Assembly (NCBI RefSeq): GCF_013407925.2
Contig: NZ_CP060201.1
Coordinates: forward strand, 1,550,001 to 1,614,000
From: Pseudomonas protegens
GTDB lineage: Bacteria; Pseudomonadota; Gammaproteobacteria; Pseudomonadales; Pseudomonadaceae
Length of the DNA: 64,000 bases
Direction of reading: 5' to 3'
Shown: piece by piece, positions 36,184-45,611 of the stretch
How the letters are laid out: every line of letters starts with the position of its first letter
How positions within the stretch are numbered: the stretch's first letter is position 1
Translations under genes and position numbers: made by a program
The notes under the pieces: model-generated
The model's input: the letters and a program-made list of their open reading frames with translations, nothing else
What the model was told of the DNA's origin: nothing
The model's database searches: none

Positions 36184-36241
36184 GAACACTCCTCGATAAG
36201 CTCGGAGGAGGCTTGCATCACTAATCGATCAGGCTTGCAAA

Positions 36242-36269
36242 CATAGACTCGGGCTTTTCGCAAAAGTTC
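36242..36269 (-). promoter_or_regulatory. Candidate AlgU-dependent promoter, proximal to algU
   Basis: Minus strand: GAACTT (36269-36264), 16-base spacer, TCTATG (36247-36242). This fits the AlgU/RpoE consensus GAACTT-N16/17-TCtga and lies about 60 bases before the algU start, consistent with autoregulation. Confidence 0.7.
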
Positions 36270-36434
36270 TCCCCCTCCAAGCAAGTTTCCTGCGGGCTCT
36301 GATCCGGCACGCACGAAAAACGCAGCGCGGGCAAGGCCGGCTGCGCGAATAATCCTGTCGTCGATTTCTGTCACAAGGAACAGACTGCAAACCCTGGCCA
36401 GAACCGACGCTGTCCCTTCTTTCAGGCAACCTTC

Positions 36435-36463
36435 TATTGAGTTTGGGGCCTTGGCAAAAGTTC
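36435..36463 (-). promoter_or_regulatory. Candidate AlgU-dependent promoter, distal to algU
   Basis: Minus strand: GAACTT (36463-36458), 17-base spacer, TCAATA (36440-36435). A second AlgU-type site about 250 bases before algU; P. aeruginosa algU is also reported to have two AlgU-dependent promoters. Confidence 0.65.
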
Positions 36464-36740
36464 CCAATCTTTATAGCTGTGCCGAACGAAGATTGTGTAA
36501 CGGTGAAGAGAAAAACCGCCTTACTTCTTCGATCAACCCGCGCGGAAGCTGGAATGCCGCGAGAAGAGGCTGGTCGAGAGCAACGCTTTTGCTCAGCGAA
36601 GTCGCACAACGCCATGAAGGCGCGACTATTGTGCCGATCCCCCCCTCTATATACTAGTGGGCTGTGTGGCTGCTTTGACTCGCCGATTCAGGCGTCTTGC
36701 GCCAACCCCATATTGGGTCGCTTTGAGCGGAATCCTTCAA

Positions 36741-38363
36741 ATGAGCCAACAGTTTCAACACGATGTTCTGGTGATTGGCAGCGGCGCCGCCGGCTTGAGC
36801 CTGGCCCTTAACCTGCCCAGCCACCTGCGTATTGCCGTCCTGAGCAAAGGCGACCTGGCCAACGGCTCGACCTACTGGGCCCAGGGCGGTGTAGCCGCCG
36901 TACTGGACGATACCGATACCGTCGAATCCCACGTCGATGACACCCTCAATGCCGGTGGCGGCTTATGCCATGAAGATGCGGTGCGCTTTACCGTCGAGCA
37001 CAGCCGTGAAGCCATCCAGTGGCTGATCGACCAGGGCGTCCCCTTCACCCGCGACGAAGACGCTGGCAGCGATGAAAGCGGCTTCGAATTCCACCTGACC
37101 CGCGAAGGCGGCCATAGCCACCGGCGGATCATCCATGCCGCAGACGCCACCGGCGCGGCGATCTTCAAGACCTTGCTGGCCCAGGCCCGACAACACCCCA
37201 ACATCGAGCTGCTGGAGCAAAGGGTCGCCGTCGACCTGATCACCGAAAAGCGCCTGGGCCTGGAAGGCGACCGCTGCCTGGGGGCCTACGTGCTCAATCG
37301 CGGCACCGGCCAAGTCGACACCTTCGGCGCACGCTTCGTGATTCTCGCCTCCGGCGGTGCGGCCAAGGTCTACCTCTATACCAGCAATCCCGACAGCGCC
37401 TGTGGCGACGGCATTGCCATGGCCTGGCGCTCGGGCTGCCGGGTAGCCAACCTGGAATTCAACCAGTTCCACCCCACCTGCCTGTATCACCCGCTGGCCA
37501 AGAGCTTCCTGATCACCGAGGCCCTGCGCGGCGAAGGCGCCCACCTCAAGCTGCCCAATGGCGAACGTTTCATGCCGCGCTTCGATCCACGGGCCGAACT
37601 GGCTCCGCGGGATATCGTCGCCCGGGCCATCGACCACGAAATGAAGCGCCTGGGGATTGACTGCGTCTACCTGGACATCAGCCACAAGCCGGCCGCGTTC
37701 ATCAAAAGCCATTTCCCGACGGTGTATGAACGCTGCCTGGAGTTTTCCATCGATATCACCCAGCAGCCGATCCCGGTGGTACCGGCGGCCCACTACACCT
37801 GTGGCGGGGTGATGGTCGACCAGCGGGGCCGCACCGACGTGCCCGGCCTGTACGCCATCGGCGAAACCAGCTTCACCGGGCTGCACGGGGCCAACCGCAT
37901 GGCCAGCAACTCCTTGCTGGAATGCTTCGTCTATGCCCGCTCGGCGGCAGCCGACATCCTTGAGCAACTGCCCCAGGTCTCGATTCCCGCTGCCCTGCCC
38001 GCCTGGGACGCCAGCCAGGTCACCGATTCCGACGAAGACGTGATCATTGCGCACAACTGGGATGAACTGCGGCGCTTCATGTGGGACTACGTGGGTATCG
38101 TGCGCACCAACAAGCGCCTGCAACGGGCTCAGCACCGGGTGCGCCTGCTGCTGGATGAGATCGACGAGTTCTACAGCAACTACAAGGTCAGTCGCGACCT
38201 GATCGAGTTGCGCAACCTGGCCCAGGTCGCCGAGCTGATGATCCTCTCGGCCATGGAGCGCAAGGAAAGCCGCGGCCTGCACTACACCCTCGACTACCCG
38301 CAGCAGTTGCCCGAGGCCCGGGACACTATTCTGCAGCCGCCCACCTACGCCGGCCGAACTTGA
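36741..38363 (+). CDS. nadB: L-aspartate oxidase
   Basis: 540 residues, FAD enzyme that oxidises aspartate to iminoaspartate, the first step of de novo NAD synthesis. The dinucleotide-binding motif GSGAAG is at residues 13-18; the succinate-dehydrogenase-like catalytic region includes [11 protein letters not shown] and the [10 protein letters not shown] segment, and [10 protein letters not shown] closes the FAD domain. The start is the ATG at 36741, giving [13 protein letters not shown]. Its 3' end overlaps the convergent ygfX-like gene by 38 bases. Confidence 0.97.
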   Translation: MSQQFQHDVLVIGSGAAGLSLALNLPSHLRIAVLSKGDLANGSTYWAQGGVAAVLDDTDTVESHVDDTLNAGGGLCHEDAVRFTVEHSREAIQWLIDQGVPFTRDEDAGSDESGFEFHLTREGGHSHRRIIHAADATGAAIFKTLLAQARQHPNIELLEQRVAVDLITEKRLGLEGDRCLGAYVLNRGTGQVDTFGARFVILASGGAAKVYLYTSNPDSACGDGIAMAWRSGCRVANLEFNQFHPTCLYHPLAKSFLITEALRGEGAHLKLPNGERFMPRFDPRAELAPRDIVARAIDHEMKRLGIDCVYLDISHKPAAFIKSHFPTVYERCLEFSIDITQQPIPVVPAAHYTCGGVMVDQRGRTDVPGLYAIGETSFTGLHGANRMASNSLLECFVYARSAAADILEQLPQVSIPAALPAWDASQVTDSDEDVIIAHNWDELRRFMWDYVGIVRTNKRLQRAQHRVRLLLDEIDEFYSNYKVSRDLIELRNLAQVAELMILSAMERKESRGLHYTLDYPQQLPEARDTILQPPTYAGRT

Positions 38364-38778
38364 GCCGCACCCGCAGGCGCCGATGCACATCGGCCGCCTG
38401 CGCATCCCGCGGCACACACAGAGAACGCACCCACGGCTCGCCGCACACGCGAAAACGCAGCACCACGATCAGCGGCAACGCCAGGCTGTCAGCGCGCAAC
38501 TGCACCGCCTGCCAGCCCTTGGCCGGGCTCCACAACTGCCAGCCTTCTGCCGAATGCCGCAAGCCCGTGAACGCCCGGGGGTGAGTCAGGAGAATCTGTC
38601 GAGGCAGCACCCAGCCGGCGTGCAACAGGCACAACAACAGCCCCAGGAACTTGGCGACAGGCGCACACTGCAAAAGAACAATGGCCGCCACGGCGAATGC
38701 CTGGGCCATCAGGTAGGCCGCCAGCAGTTGCCTTGAAGCACGCCAGCGGCACTCGAACACGCTACTTGGGTTGGACAC
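38326..38778 (-). CDS. YgfX (CptA)-like inner-membrane protein
   Basis: 150 residues with two adjacent hydrophobic helices ([19 protein letters not shown] and [15 protein letters not shown], about 18-60) and a basic C-terminal domain ([13 protein letters not shown]). This is the YgfX architecture; in E. coli it is encoded next to sdhE and has been called a toxin with SdhE (CptB) as partner, a view that is disputed. Here it overlaps the sdhE 3' end by 17 bases, so the pair is coupled. Confidence 0.82.
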   Translation of the reverse strand: MSNPSSVFECRWRASRQLLAAYLMAQAFAVAAIVLLQCAPVAKFLGLLLCLLHAGWVLPRQILLTHPRAFTGLRHSAEGWQLWSPAKGWQAVQLRADSLALPLIVVLRFRVCGEPWVRSLCVPRDAQAADVHRRLRVRLKFGRRRWAAAE

Positions 38779-39016
38779 GGTCCAGAATCATGCGAACCAT
38801 GCGCTGCAGCTCAGGGTCCTCGGACTCGCTGCGCTCCATGAACCAGCCGAACATGTCCTGATCCTCGCATTCCAGCAGCTTGCGATAGCACTCGCGATCA
38901 GTCTCATCGAGATGCGGGTACACCTCCCTGACGAACGGCACCAGCAACACGTCCAGCTCAAGCATGCCGCGACGGCTGTGCCAGTAGAGGCGATTCAGTT
39001 CAACATCTTCAACCAT
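38762..39016 (-). CDS. sdhE: FAD assembly factor SdhE
   Basis: 84 residues. The RGxxE motif is present (RRGMLELD, residues 15-22), needed for covalent attachment of FAD to SdhA and FrdA. The rest fits the five-helix fold ([19 protein letters not shown]). The start is the ATG at 39016, after GAGGAGCGCTCC. It is divergent from ygfZ and coupled to the YgfX-like gene, the standard gammaproteobacterial layout. Confidence 0.95.
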   Translation of the reverse strand: MVEDVELNRLYWHSRRGMLELDVLLVPFVREVYPHLDETDRECYRKLLECEDQDMFGWFMERSESEDPELQRMVRMILDRVQPK

Positions 39017-39166
39017 GGAGCGCTCCTCAAATAGAGCGCAAGTATACAGCCCGGGGCACACGAGAACAGTCGGCTTTGGTCGGCCACCGGCTATCCTTTG
39101 TGAACTATCCATTTCAGGGGCGCCCCCTTATGATGTGCCCCAGACTTTTTTACCCTGCGATGAACC

Positions 39167-40108
39167 ATGGCTGACTCCGCTTTTTTCTGCCCCCTGTCCC
39201 ACGAAGGCGTCCTCGCCGTCCGCGGCCCTGATGCCAGCAAATTCCTTCAGGGTCAGTTGACCTGCAACCTCAATTACCTCAGCGACAGCCAATCCAGCCT
39301 CGGCGCGCGCTGCAACCAGAAAGGTCGCATGCAGTCGAGTTTCCGCATCCTTGTGCAAGGTGACGGCTGCCTGCTGGCCATGGCCAGCGAACTGCTCGAA
39401 CCGCAATTGGCCGACCTGAAGAAGTACGCCGTGTTCTCCAAGGCCAAGCTCAGCGACGAAAGCGCCAGCTGGGTGCGTTTCGGCCTGGCCGGCGGCGACG
39501 CCACCCTCCGCGACCTGAGCCTCGAACTGCCCCAGGAAGACGGCGCCGTGGTCCGAGCCGACGACCTGATCGCCATACGCGTGTCCAGCGACCGCGCCGA
39601 ACTCTGGGGCCCGGCAGAACAAGCCGAGCACCTGGCTCGACAATTGGCCGCGCAACTGCCCCAGGGCGAGCTCAACCAGTGGCTGCTGGGCCAGATCCGC
39701 GCCGGCCTGGGCCAGGTCATGGCGCAGACCCGCGAGCTGTTCATTCCACAGATGCTCAACCTGCAGGCCGTGGGTGGCGTCAGCTTCAAGAAGGGCTGCT
39801 ACACCGGCCAGGAAATCGTCGCCCGCATGCAGTACCTGGGCAAGCTCAAGCGCCGCCTGTACCGCCTCGCCTTGCCCGCAGGCGAGCTTCCCGCCCCCGG
39901 CACCCCACTGTTCTCCCCGACCCACAACAGCGCCATCGGCGAAGTGGTCCTGGCCGCCCAGGCACCCGATCAAGTGGAACTGCTGGCCGTGTTGCAGGCC
40001 GAGGCGGTGGAAGACGGCAACCTGCACCTGGGGACACTCGAAGGGCCCGGTCTGCACTTGCTGGATCTGCCGTACGAGCTGGACCGCGATCGCGAAATCC
40101 AGCGCTGA
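39167..40108 (+). CDS. ygfZ: Folate-binding protein YgfZ
   Basis: 313 residues, GcvT-like fold protein that supports synthesis or repair of some Fe-S enzymes (for example MiaB) with tetrahydrofolate. The signature KGCYTGQE is at 209-216, with the conserved C211. The N-terminal segment (HEGVLAVRGPDASKFLQGQL) is typical. Divergent from sdhE with about 150 bases between; the HDOD gene follows 37 bases downstream. Confidence 0.93.
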   Translation: MADSAFFCPLSHEGVLAVRGPDASKFLQGQLTCNLNYLSDSQSSLGARCNQKGRMQSSFRILVQGDGCLLAMASELLEPQLADLKKYAVFSKAKLSDESASWVRFGLAGGDATLRDLSLELPQEDGAVVRADDLIAIRVSSDRAELWGPAEQAEHLARQLAAQLPQGELNQWLLGQIRAGLGQVMAQTRELFIPQMLNLQAVGGVSFKKGCYTGQEIVARMQYLGKLKRRLYRLALPAGELPAPGTPLFSPTHNSAIGEVVLAAQAPDQVELLAVLQAEAVEDGNLHLGTLEGPGLHLLDLPYELDRDREIQR

Positions 40109-40145
40109 TCGATTCCCCTTTCCTGCAACACCCTAGAGAACTGAA

Positions 40146-40967
40146 ATGACTGAGCTGGCGCAAAAGGTCCAACGGGATTTGGTGGAGGCCATCGACAACG
40201 ATGACCTGGTCCTGCCAACCCTACCGGAGGTGGCCATGCAGATTCGCCAGGCCGCCGAAGACCCGGAAATCAGCGTCAGCACCCTGAGTAAAGTGATAGG
40301 CCGTGACACCGCGTTGTCGGCACGGCTGATCAAGGTGGTCAACAGCCCCCTGCTGCGGGCGACCCAGGAAGTCACCGACCTGCACACCGCAATCACCCGC
40401 CTGGGGGTCAACTACAGCAGCAACCTGGCCATCGGCCTGGTGATGGAGCAGATCTTCAACGCCCGCTCCGAAGTGGTGGCGCAAAAGATGCACGATGTCT
40501 GGCGCCGCAGCCTGGAAGTGGCCGGGGTCAGCTACGCCCTGTGTCGCAGCTACACCCAGCTCAAGCCCGACCAGGCAGCCCTTGGCGGCCTGGTGCACCA
40601 GATCGGCGTGCTGCCGATCCTGACCTACGCCGAAGACCATTACGAACTGCTGTCCGACCCGGTCAGCCTCAACCACGTGATCGAGCGGATCCACCCCTTG
40701 CTGGGAGACAAGCTGCTGCGGGTCTGGGAGTTCCCCGAGCAACTGGTGGCAATCCCCGGGCAGTACCTGCACTTCGACCGCCAGAGCGCCGGGATCGACT
40801 ACGTCGATCTGGTGCAGGTGGCGACCCTGTACTGCCACAAGGACACTGATCACCCTCTCTCGCGGATTGACGCCTTCAGCGTGCCGGCCTTCAAGAAGCT
40901 GGGAATCGACCCGGAAAACCAGGCCATGTGCAACGATCTGCAAGCATCCCGCTCAATGCTCTACTGA
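40146..40967 (+). CDS. HDOD-domain protein
   Basis: 273 residues, nearly all occupied by an HDOD domain (about 20-215: LPTLPEVAMQIRQAAEDPEI, then SARLIKVVNSPLLR and GLVHQIGVLPILTYAE). HDOD proteins are HD-related regulators lacking the full metal-binding catalytic set and are often linked to c-di-GMP or stress signalling. No additional domain is present. The target is unknown. It probably shares a transcript with ygfZ. Confidence 0.9.
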   Translation: MTELAQKVQRDLVEAIDNDDLVLPTLPEVAMQIRQAAEDPEISVSTLSKVIGRDTALSARLIKVVNSPLLRATQEVTDLHTAITRLGVNYSSNLAIGLVMEQIFNARSEVVAQKMHDVWRRSLEVAGVSYALCRSYTQLKPDQAALGGLVHQIGVLPILTYAEDHYELLSDPVSLNHVIERIHPLLGDKLLRVWEFPEQLVAIPGQYLHFDRQSAGIDYVDLVQVATLYCHKDTDHPLSRIDAFSVPAFKKLGIDPENQAMCNDLQASRSMLY

Positions 40968-40970
40968 TCC

Positions 40971-42356
40971 TCATCCGGCAATAAAACTCACCCGCACCTT
41001 GAGCCCCGAAGGCTCGCCGTCATGCAGGCTGATCTGGGCCAGATGGGCGCGACAGATTTCCCCCACGATCGCCAGGCCCAATCCCGAGCCGGCCACCTGC
41101 TGATTGCGCCGGTAGAAACGCTCGAAGACCCGGTCCCGATCCTCCAGGGGAATCCCCGGCCCATCGTCCTCCACCTCCAGCACGCCTGGCGCAAAGACCC
41201 GCAGCACCACATTGCCCCCCGGCGGCGTGTGGGCCAGGGCGTTGTCCACCAGATTGCTCAGCAACTCGTTGAGCAGGGTCGGCTCGCCCTTGAGCCACAC
41301 CGGCTCGTCGGCCTCCAGCGCCAGGGCCACGCCCCGGGCATGGGCCAGGGGCGCCATGGCCATGCCCAGCTCCCGAGCCAGCTGGCTGAGGTCAAGCAAC
41401 TGCGCACCGCCTTCGGCAATGGCCCGAGCGCCGTTTTCCACCCGAGCCAGGGACAGCAGTTGATTGGCCAGATGAGTCAGGCGATCAGTGCCCTGGGCCG
41501 CGCTTTCCAGGGTCGAACGCCAGGTCTGCGCTTCGCCGGAGCGCAAGCCCAGTTCCAGGCGGGCCTTGAGTGCGGCCAAGGGCGTGCGCAACTCATGGGC
41601 GGCCTCGGCGATGAACTGCGCCTGGCGCTCGAACTGCCCGCGCAGACGTTCGGTGAAATGATTCAAGGCCCGCACCAGGGGCCACAATTCGCGCTGCACC
41701 GACACCAGCGGCAGTGGCCGCAAGTCATCGGGCTGGCGCTCTTCCACCGCACCGCGCAAACGCTCCAGTGGCCGCAGCGCGGCACTCACCGCAAACCACA
41801 CCAGCAGCAACGCACCGATGGCCAGCATGCCCAGGCGCAGCAAGGTATCGGCCATCAGGCTGCGGGCCATGGCGACCCGTGCCTCGTCAGTCTCGGCGAC
41901 GCGGATCTCCGCCATGCCATTCATGTTCGGCTCGCTGACCGCCTTGAGCAGGCTCACCACCCGCACGTTCTGCCCCAGGTATGTGGCGTCATAGAAGCGC
42001 GCCAGGGCCGGGTAGTCATCGGTACGCGGAGTGCCCGGCGGTGGACCGGGGAGGTTTTCGTAACCGGAAATCAGTTGCTGGTGAATATCGTTGACCTGGT
42101 AGTAGATGCGCCCGGCGCTGTCGTAGGCGAAGGTGTCCAGGGCCACATAGGGCACGTTGGCACTGAGGCTGCCGTCGCGCTGGGACAGGCCGGCGGCGAT
42201 GGTCCGCGCCGAGGCCAGCAGGGTGCGGTCATAGGCGGTGTCGGCGGCCTCGCGGCCATTCCAATAAGCGCTGAGCCCACTGGCCAGCATCAGCACCACC
42301 AGCAGCAGCGCCAGGTTCCACAGCAACCGCCAACGCAGGCTGCTGGGCTTATGCAT
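40971..42356 (-). CDS. tctE: TctE sensor histidine kinase
   Basis: 461 residues. Two transmembrane helices (about 12-30 and 172-192) flank a periplasmic 2CSK-type sensor domain. Then HAMP-like linker, dimerisation domain with phospho-acceptor H254 (EAAHELRTPL), N box (NELLSNLVDNAL), and ATP-binding DDGPGIP and GSGLGLAIV. It senses tricarboxylates and phosphorylates TctD. The start is the ATG at 42356, which overlaps the tctD stop by eight bases (ATGCATAA). Confidence 0.93.
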   Translation of the reverse strand: MHKPSSLRWRLLWNLALLLVVLMLASGLSAYWNGREAADTAYDRTLLASARTIAAGLSQRDGSLSANVPYVALDTFAYDSAGRIYYQVNDIHQQLISGYENLPGPPPGTPRTDDYPALARFYDATYLGQNVRVVSLLKAVSEPNMNGMAEIRVAETDEARVAMARSLMADTLLRLGMLAIGALLLVWFAVSAALRPLERLRGAVEERQPDDLRPLPLVSVQRELWPLVRALNHFTERLRGQFERQAQFIAEAAHELRTPLAALKARLELGLRSGEAQTWRSTLESAAQGTDRLTHLANQLLSLARVENGARAIAEGGAQLLDLSQLARELGMAMAPLAHARGVALALEADEPVWLKGEPTLLNELLSNLVDNALAHTPPGGNVVLRVFAPGVLEVEDDGPGIPLEDRDRVFERFYRRNQQVAGSGLGLAIVGEICRAHLAQISLHDGEPSGLKVRVSFIAG

Positions 42357-43020
42357 CGCGGCTTTCCAGCAAATAGCCCAGGCCGCGAAAGGTGACAATC
42401 GCCACCGCATGGCCATCGAGCTTCTTGCGCAGGCGGTGAACGTAGATCTCGATGGCGTCCGGGCTGGCCTCCTCATCCAGGCCGAACACCTGGGACGCCA
42501 GTTGCTCCTTGCTCATCACCCGGCCAGGACGGGCAATCAACGCCTCCAGCACGGCCTGCTCGCGGGAGGTCAGGGTCAGCAGCTCCTCGCCCAGGGTGAA
42601 GCGTCGGGTGTCCAAGTCATAGGCCAGCACCCCGCAGCGCTGCTGGCGTTCGCCGCCCAGCACGCTGCGGCGCAACAGGGCCTTGACCCGGGCTTCCAGC
42701 TCGGTCAGCTCGAACGGCTTGGCCAGGTAGTCGTCGGCCCCCAGGTTCAGGCCGTGAACCCGGTCCTTGACGTCGCTGCGGGCGGTGAGCATCAGCACCG
42801 GCAGGTTCTTGCCCCGGGCCCGCAGGCGCGCCAGCACCTCGAAACCGTCCATGCGCGGCAGGCCGACATCGAGGATCGCCACGGCGTATTCCTCGCTGCC
42901 CAGGGCCAGGTCGGCGGCCACGCCGTCGTGCAGCACATCCACGGTCAAGCCGGTGCTCTTGAGCGCCTGGGCGACACTTTCGGCCAGTTGCAGATGGTCT
43001 TCGACGAGCAGGACTCGCAT
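42349..43020 (-). CDS. tctD: TctD response regulator, OmpR family
   Basis: 223 residues. Receiver domain with phospho-acceptor D51 (AILDVGLPRMDGF) and the conserved Lys in YLAKPFEL; C-terminal winged helix (EIYVHRLRKKL). It controls the tricarboxylate uptake genes; in P. aeruginosa TctD is reported to repress opdH in the absence of substrate. It is divergent from opdH, and the intergenic region holds three 11-bp-spaced direct repeats that suit an OmpR-type dimer. Confidence 0.93.
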   Translation of the reverse strand: MRVLLVEDHLQLAESVAQALKSTGLTVDVLHDGVAADLALGSEEYAVAILDVGLPRMDGFEVLARLRARGKNLPVLMLTARSDVKDRVHGLNLGADDYLAKPFELTELEARVKALLRRSVLGGERQQRCGVLAYDLDTRRFTLGEELLTLTSREQAVLEALIARPGRVMSKEQLASQVFGLDEEASPDAIEIYVHRLRKKLDGHAVAIVTFRGLGYLLESRDA

Positions 43021-43109
43021 GGATGATTACCTCGATTCAGGGGGGATCGACGCCGCTCTTTGGCGCGGAGTGTACCGCCGCATCCGCCGCTGTGAAGCCC
43101 GAAAACCGT

Positions 43110-43140
43110 GAAAGTGCGCTGAAAGGTTAGCGAAAGGTTG
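43110..43140. promoter_or_regulatory. Candidate TctD binding site: three 11-bp-spaced direct repeats
   Basis: GAAAGTGC at 43110, GAAAGGTT at 43121 and GAAAGGTT at 43132, exactly one helical turn apart. OmpR-family regulators typically bind tandem direct repeats with this 11-bp period. It lies midway between tctD and opdH, so it could control both. Confidence 0.6.
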
Positions 43141-43226
43141 GCCCTTTAGAGTCCCGCTACGGACAGTCTCGACTGCCCTGGTCTCAATGACCGCTGACAC
43201 GCAAAACGCCTCGAAGCGTTTTCGTC

Positions 43227-43244
43227 AACAATAAGAACAATAAC
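43227..43244 (+). promoter_or_regulatory. Candidate Hfq/Crc catabolite repression site before opdH
   Basis: AACAATAAGAACAATAAC is a run of six AAN triplets overlapping the opdH Shine-Dalgarno region, the form of the A-rich CA motif bound by Hfq with Crc. It would block opdH translation during growth on preferred carbon sources. Confidence 0.6.
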
Positions 43245-43257
43245 GGAGTACCCCTGG

Positions 43258-44550
43258 ATGCCGTCCACGCGCCCTCACGCCGTCACACCTGTATCTTTTT
43301 CCCGTCTGACCCCGACCGCCCTGGCCAGCGCCGCGGCCCTCGCCGGTGTCGCCCCCTTGAGCCAGGCCGCCTTTTTCGAAGACAGCAGTGCCACCTTCGA
43401 AACCCGCAACATGTACTTCAACCGCGACTTCCGCGAAGGCACCAGCGCCCAGCAGTCCAAGCGCGACGAATGGGCCCAGGGGTTCATGCTCAACCTGCAG
43501 TCGGGCTACACCGAAGGCACGGTGGGCTTCGGCCTGGACGCCCTGGGCATGCTCGGGGTCAAGCTCGATTCCAGCCCCGACCGCACCGGCACCGGCCTGC
43601 TGCCGACCCACGATGATGGGCGCGCCGCCAATGAGTACTCCAAGCTCGGCCTGACCGGCAAAGTGAAGATCTCCGCCACCGAACTGAAAATCGGCAGCCT
43701 GATTCCCGAGTTGCCGATCCTCAAGCCCAACGACGGGCGCATCCTGCCGCAGACCTTCGAAGGCGGTTTGCTGACCTCCAAGGAGATCAAGAACCTGACC
43801 TTCACCGGCGGCCGCCTGGACAAGGCCAAGGACCGCGACGACAGCAACTACGAGGACATCCGCCTCAACAACAAGAACAGCCGCTTCGCCGGCACCGTGG
43901 CCGGCAAGCACTTCAATTTCGGCGGCCTGGACTACAAGTTCACCGACAAGATCACCGGCAGCTACCACTTCGCCCAACTGGACGACGTCTACAACCAGCA
44001 CTTCTTCGGCCTGGTGGCGTCGCGTCCCCTGGGTCCAGGCACCTTCGCCAGCGACCTGCGCTTGGCCATCAGCGACGACCAGGGCCAGGCCCGGGGCGGC
44101 AAGATCGACAACCGATCGCTCAACGGCCTGCTGAGCTACGCCCTCAACGGCCACAAACTCAGTGCCGGCTACCAGCACATGTCCGGCGACAGCGCCTTCC
44201 CCTATGTCGATGGCAGCGACCCGTACCTGGTGAACTTCGTGCAGATCAACGATTTTGCCGGTGCCGAGGAACGCTCCTGGCAGGCCCGCTACGACTACGA
44301 CTTCGCCAAGCTCGGGGTGCCCGGCCTGAGCTTCATGACCCGCTACATCAGCGGCGACAATATCGCCCTGAAAAACGGCGACACCGGCAAGGAATGGGAG
44401 CGCAACACCGAGGTCAAGTACGTGGTGCAAAGCGGCACCTTCAAGGACGTTGCCGTGCGCCTGCGCAACGCCACCTACCGCTCCAACTATTCGGCTCGCG
44501 ACGCGGATGAAGTGCGCCTGCTGGTGAGCTACAGCGTGGCCCTGTGGTAA
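43258..44550 (+). CDS. opdH: OprD-family tricarboxylate porin OpdH
   Basis: 430 residues. Signal peptide ends LSQAAFFED; the mature protein is an 18-strand OprD-type barrel with an N-terminal AFFEDSSATFETRNMYFNRDFR segment and a terminal strand LLVSYSVALW ending in an aromatic residue. Position next to tctC/B/A and tctD/E identifies it as OpdH, which in P. aeruginosa takes up cis-aconitate and related tricarboxylates. Start ATG after CGGAG. Confidence 0.92.
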   Translation: MPSTRPHAVTPVSFSRLTPTALASAAALAGVAPLSQAAFFEDSSATFETRNMYFNRDFREGTSAQQSKRDEWAQGFMLNLQSGYTEGTVGFGLDALGMLGVKLDSSPDRTGTGLLPTHDDGRAANEYSKLGLTGKVKISATELKIGSLIPELPILKPNDGRILPQTFEGGLLTSKEIKNLTFTGGRLDKAKDRDDSNYEDIRLNNKNSRFAGTVAGKHFNFGGLDYKFTDKITGSYHFAQLDDVYNQHFFGLVASRPLGPGTFASDLRLAISDDQGQARGGKIDNRSLNGLLSYALNGHKLSAGYQHMSGDSAFPYVDGSDPYLVNFVQINDFAGAEERSWQARYDYDFAKLGVPGLSFMTRYISGDNIALKNGDTGKEWERNTEVKYVVQSGTFKDVAVRLRNATYRSNYSARDADEVRLLVSYSVALW

Positions 44551-44584
44551 CTCACCAGGCAAGCTTGCTTAAAAAGGACAGACC

Positions 44585-44593
44585 AACAACAAC
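44585..44593 (+). promoter_or_regulatory. Candidate Hfq/Crc motif before tctC
   Basis: AACAACAAC lies about 17 bases before the tctC start, overlapping the approach to its GGAGA ribosome site. It is shorter than the opdH motif but of the same CA-rich type, so catabolite repression could act on both porin and binding protein. Confidence 0.4.
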
Positions 44594-44609
44594 TCCTGTG
44601 GAGACAATC

Positions 44610-45596
44610 ATGGACTTTTCACTGCGTAACCTCGCCCTCACCGCCGGCTGCATGCTGTTCGCCGGCCAATTGCTGGCCGCATCCGCCGAGCCCAAGCGCC
44701 CGGAGTGCATCGCCCCGGCCTCCCCGGGCGGCGGCTTCGACCTGACCTGCAAGCTGGCGCAAAGCGCCCTGGTCAACGAGAAGATCCTGACCAAGCCGAT
44801 GCGCGTGACCTACATGCCCGGCGGCGTCGGCGCGGTGGCCTACAACGCGGTGGTGGCCCAGCGCCCGGCCGACGCCGGAACCCTGGTGGCCTGGTCCAGC
44901 GGCTCGCTGCTGAACCTGGCCCAGGGCAAGTTCGGCCGTTTCGATGAAAGCGCGGTGCGCTGGCTGGCGGCGGTGGGCACCAGCTACGGCGCCATCGCCG
45001 TGAAAAGCGATTCGCCCTACAAGACCCTCGACGATCTGGTCCAGGCTCTTAAGAAAGATCCAAGCAAAGTGGTGATAGGTTCCGGCGGCACCGTGGGCAG
45101 CCAGGACTGGATGCAGACCGCGCTGATCGCCAAGGCCGCCGGGATCAACCCGCGGGACCTGCGCTACGTCGCCCTGGAAGGCGGCGGCGAGATCGCCACG
45201 GCCCTGCTGGGCGGGCACATTCAGGTCGGCAGCACCGATATTTCCGACTCCATGCCACACATCCAGGCCGGCGACATGCGCCTCTTGGCGGTGTTCTCCG
45301 AACAGCGCCTGGACGAGCCGAAAATGAAAGACATCCCCACCGCCAAGGAGCAGGGCTACGACATCGTCTGGCCGGTAGTGCGCGGTTTCTACCTCGGGCC
45401 GAAAGTCACCGACGAGGAATACGCCTGGTGGAAAGACGCCTTCGACAAACTGCTGGCCTCCGAAGACTTCGCCAAGCTGCGCGATCAGCGCGAGCTGTTC
45501 CCCTTCGCCCTGACCGGCCCCGAGCTGGACACCTACGTGAAAAAGCAGGTGGCCGACTACAAGACCCTGGCCAAAGAGTTCGGCCTGATCCAGTGA
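44610..45596 (+). CDS. tctC: Tripartite tricarboxylate transporter substrate-binding protein TctC
   Basis: 328 residues. Signal peptide MDFSLRNLALTAGCMLFAGQ ending LLAASA. Bug/TctC fold with the N-terminal ECIAPASPGGGFDLTCKLAQ loop that grips carboxylates, then YMPGGVGAVAYNAVV and the VVIGSGGTVGSQDW segment. It delivers tricarboxylates (citrate class) to TctAB. The start is the ATG at 44610 with GGAGA upstream. Sixty bases after opdH and probably on the same transcript. Confidence 0.95.
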   Translation: MDFSLRNLALTAGCMLFAGQLLAASAEPKRPECIAPASPGGGFDLTCKLAQSALVNEKILTKPMRVTYMPGGVGAVAYNAVVAQRPADAGTLVAWSSGSLLNLAQGKFGRFDESAVRWLAAVGTSYGAIAVKSDSPYKTLDDLVQALKKDPSKVVIGSGGTVGSQDWMQTALIAKAAGINPRDLRYVALEGGGEIATALLGGHIQVGSTDISDSMPHIQAGDMRLLAVFSEQRLDEPKMKDIPTAKEQGYDIVWPVVRGFYLGPKVTDEEYAWWKDAFDKLLASEDFAKLRDQRELFPFALTGPELDTYVKKQVADYKTLAKEFGLIQ

Positions 45597-45611
45597 CCGT
45601 CCCTTGCTGAC

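Larger units (their letters stand above)
36184..36740. other. Divergent algU / nadB control region
   Basis: 557 bases with no reading frame I accept as a gene. It holds two AlgU-type promoters reading toward algU and the nadB leader; TATACTAG at about 36651-36658 on the plus strand could be a nadB -10 element. Confidence 0.6.

Noticed and set aside
36963..38417. Minus-strand frame of about 480 codons opposite nadB
   Set aside because: Antisense shadow of NadB, which has all expected FAD-enzyme motifs.
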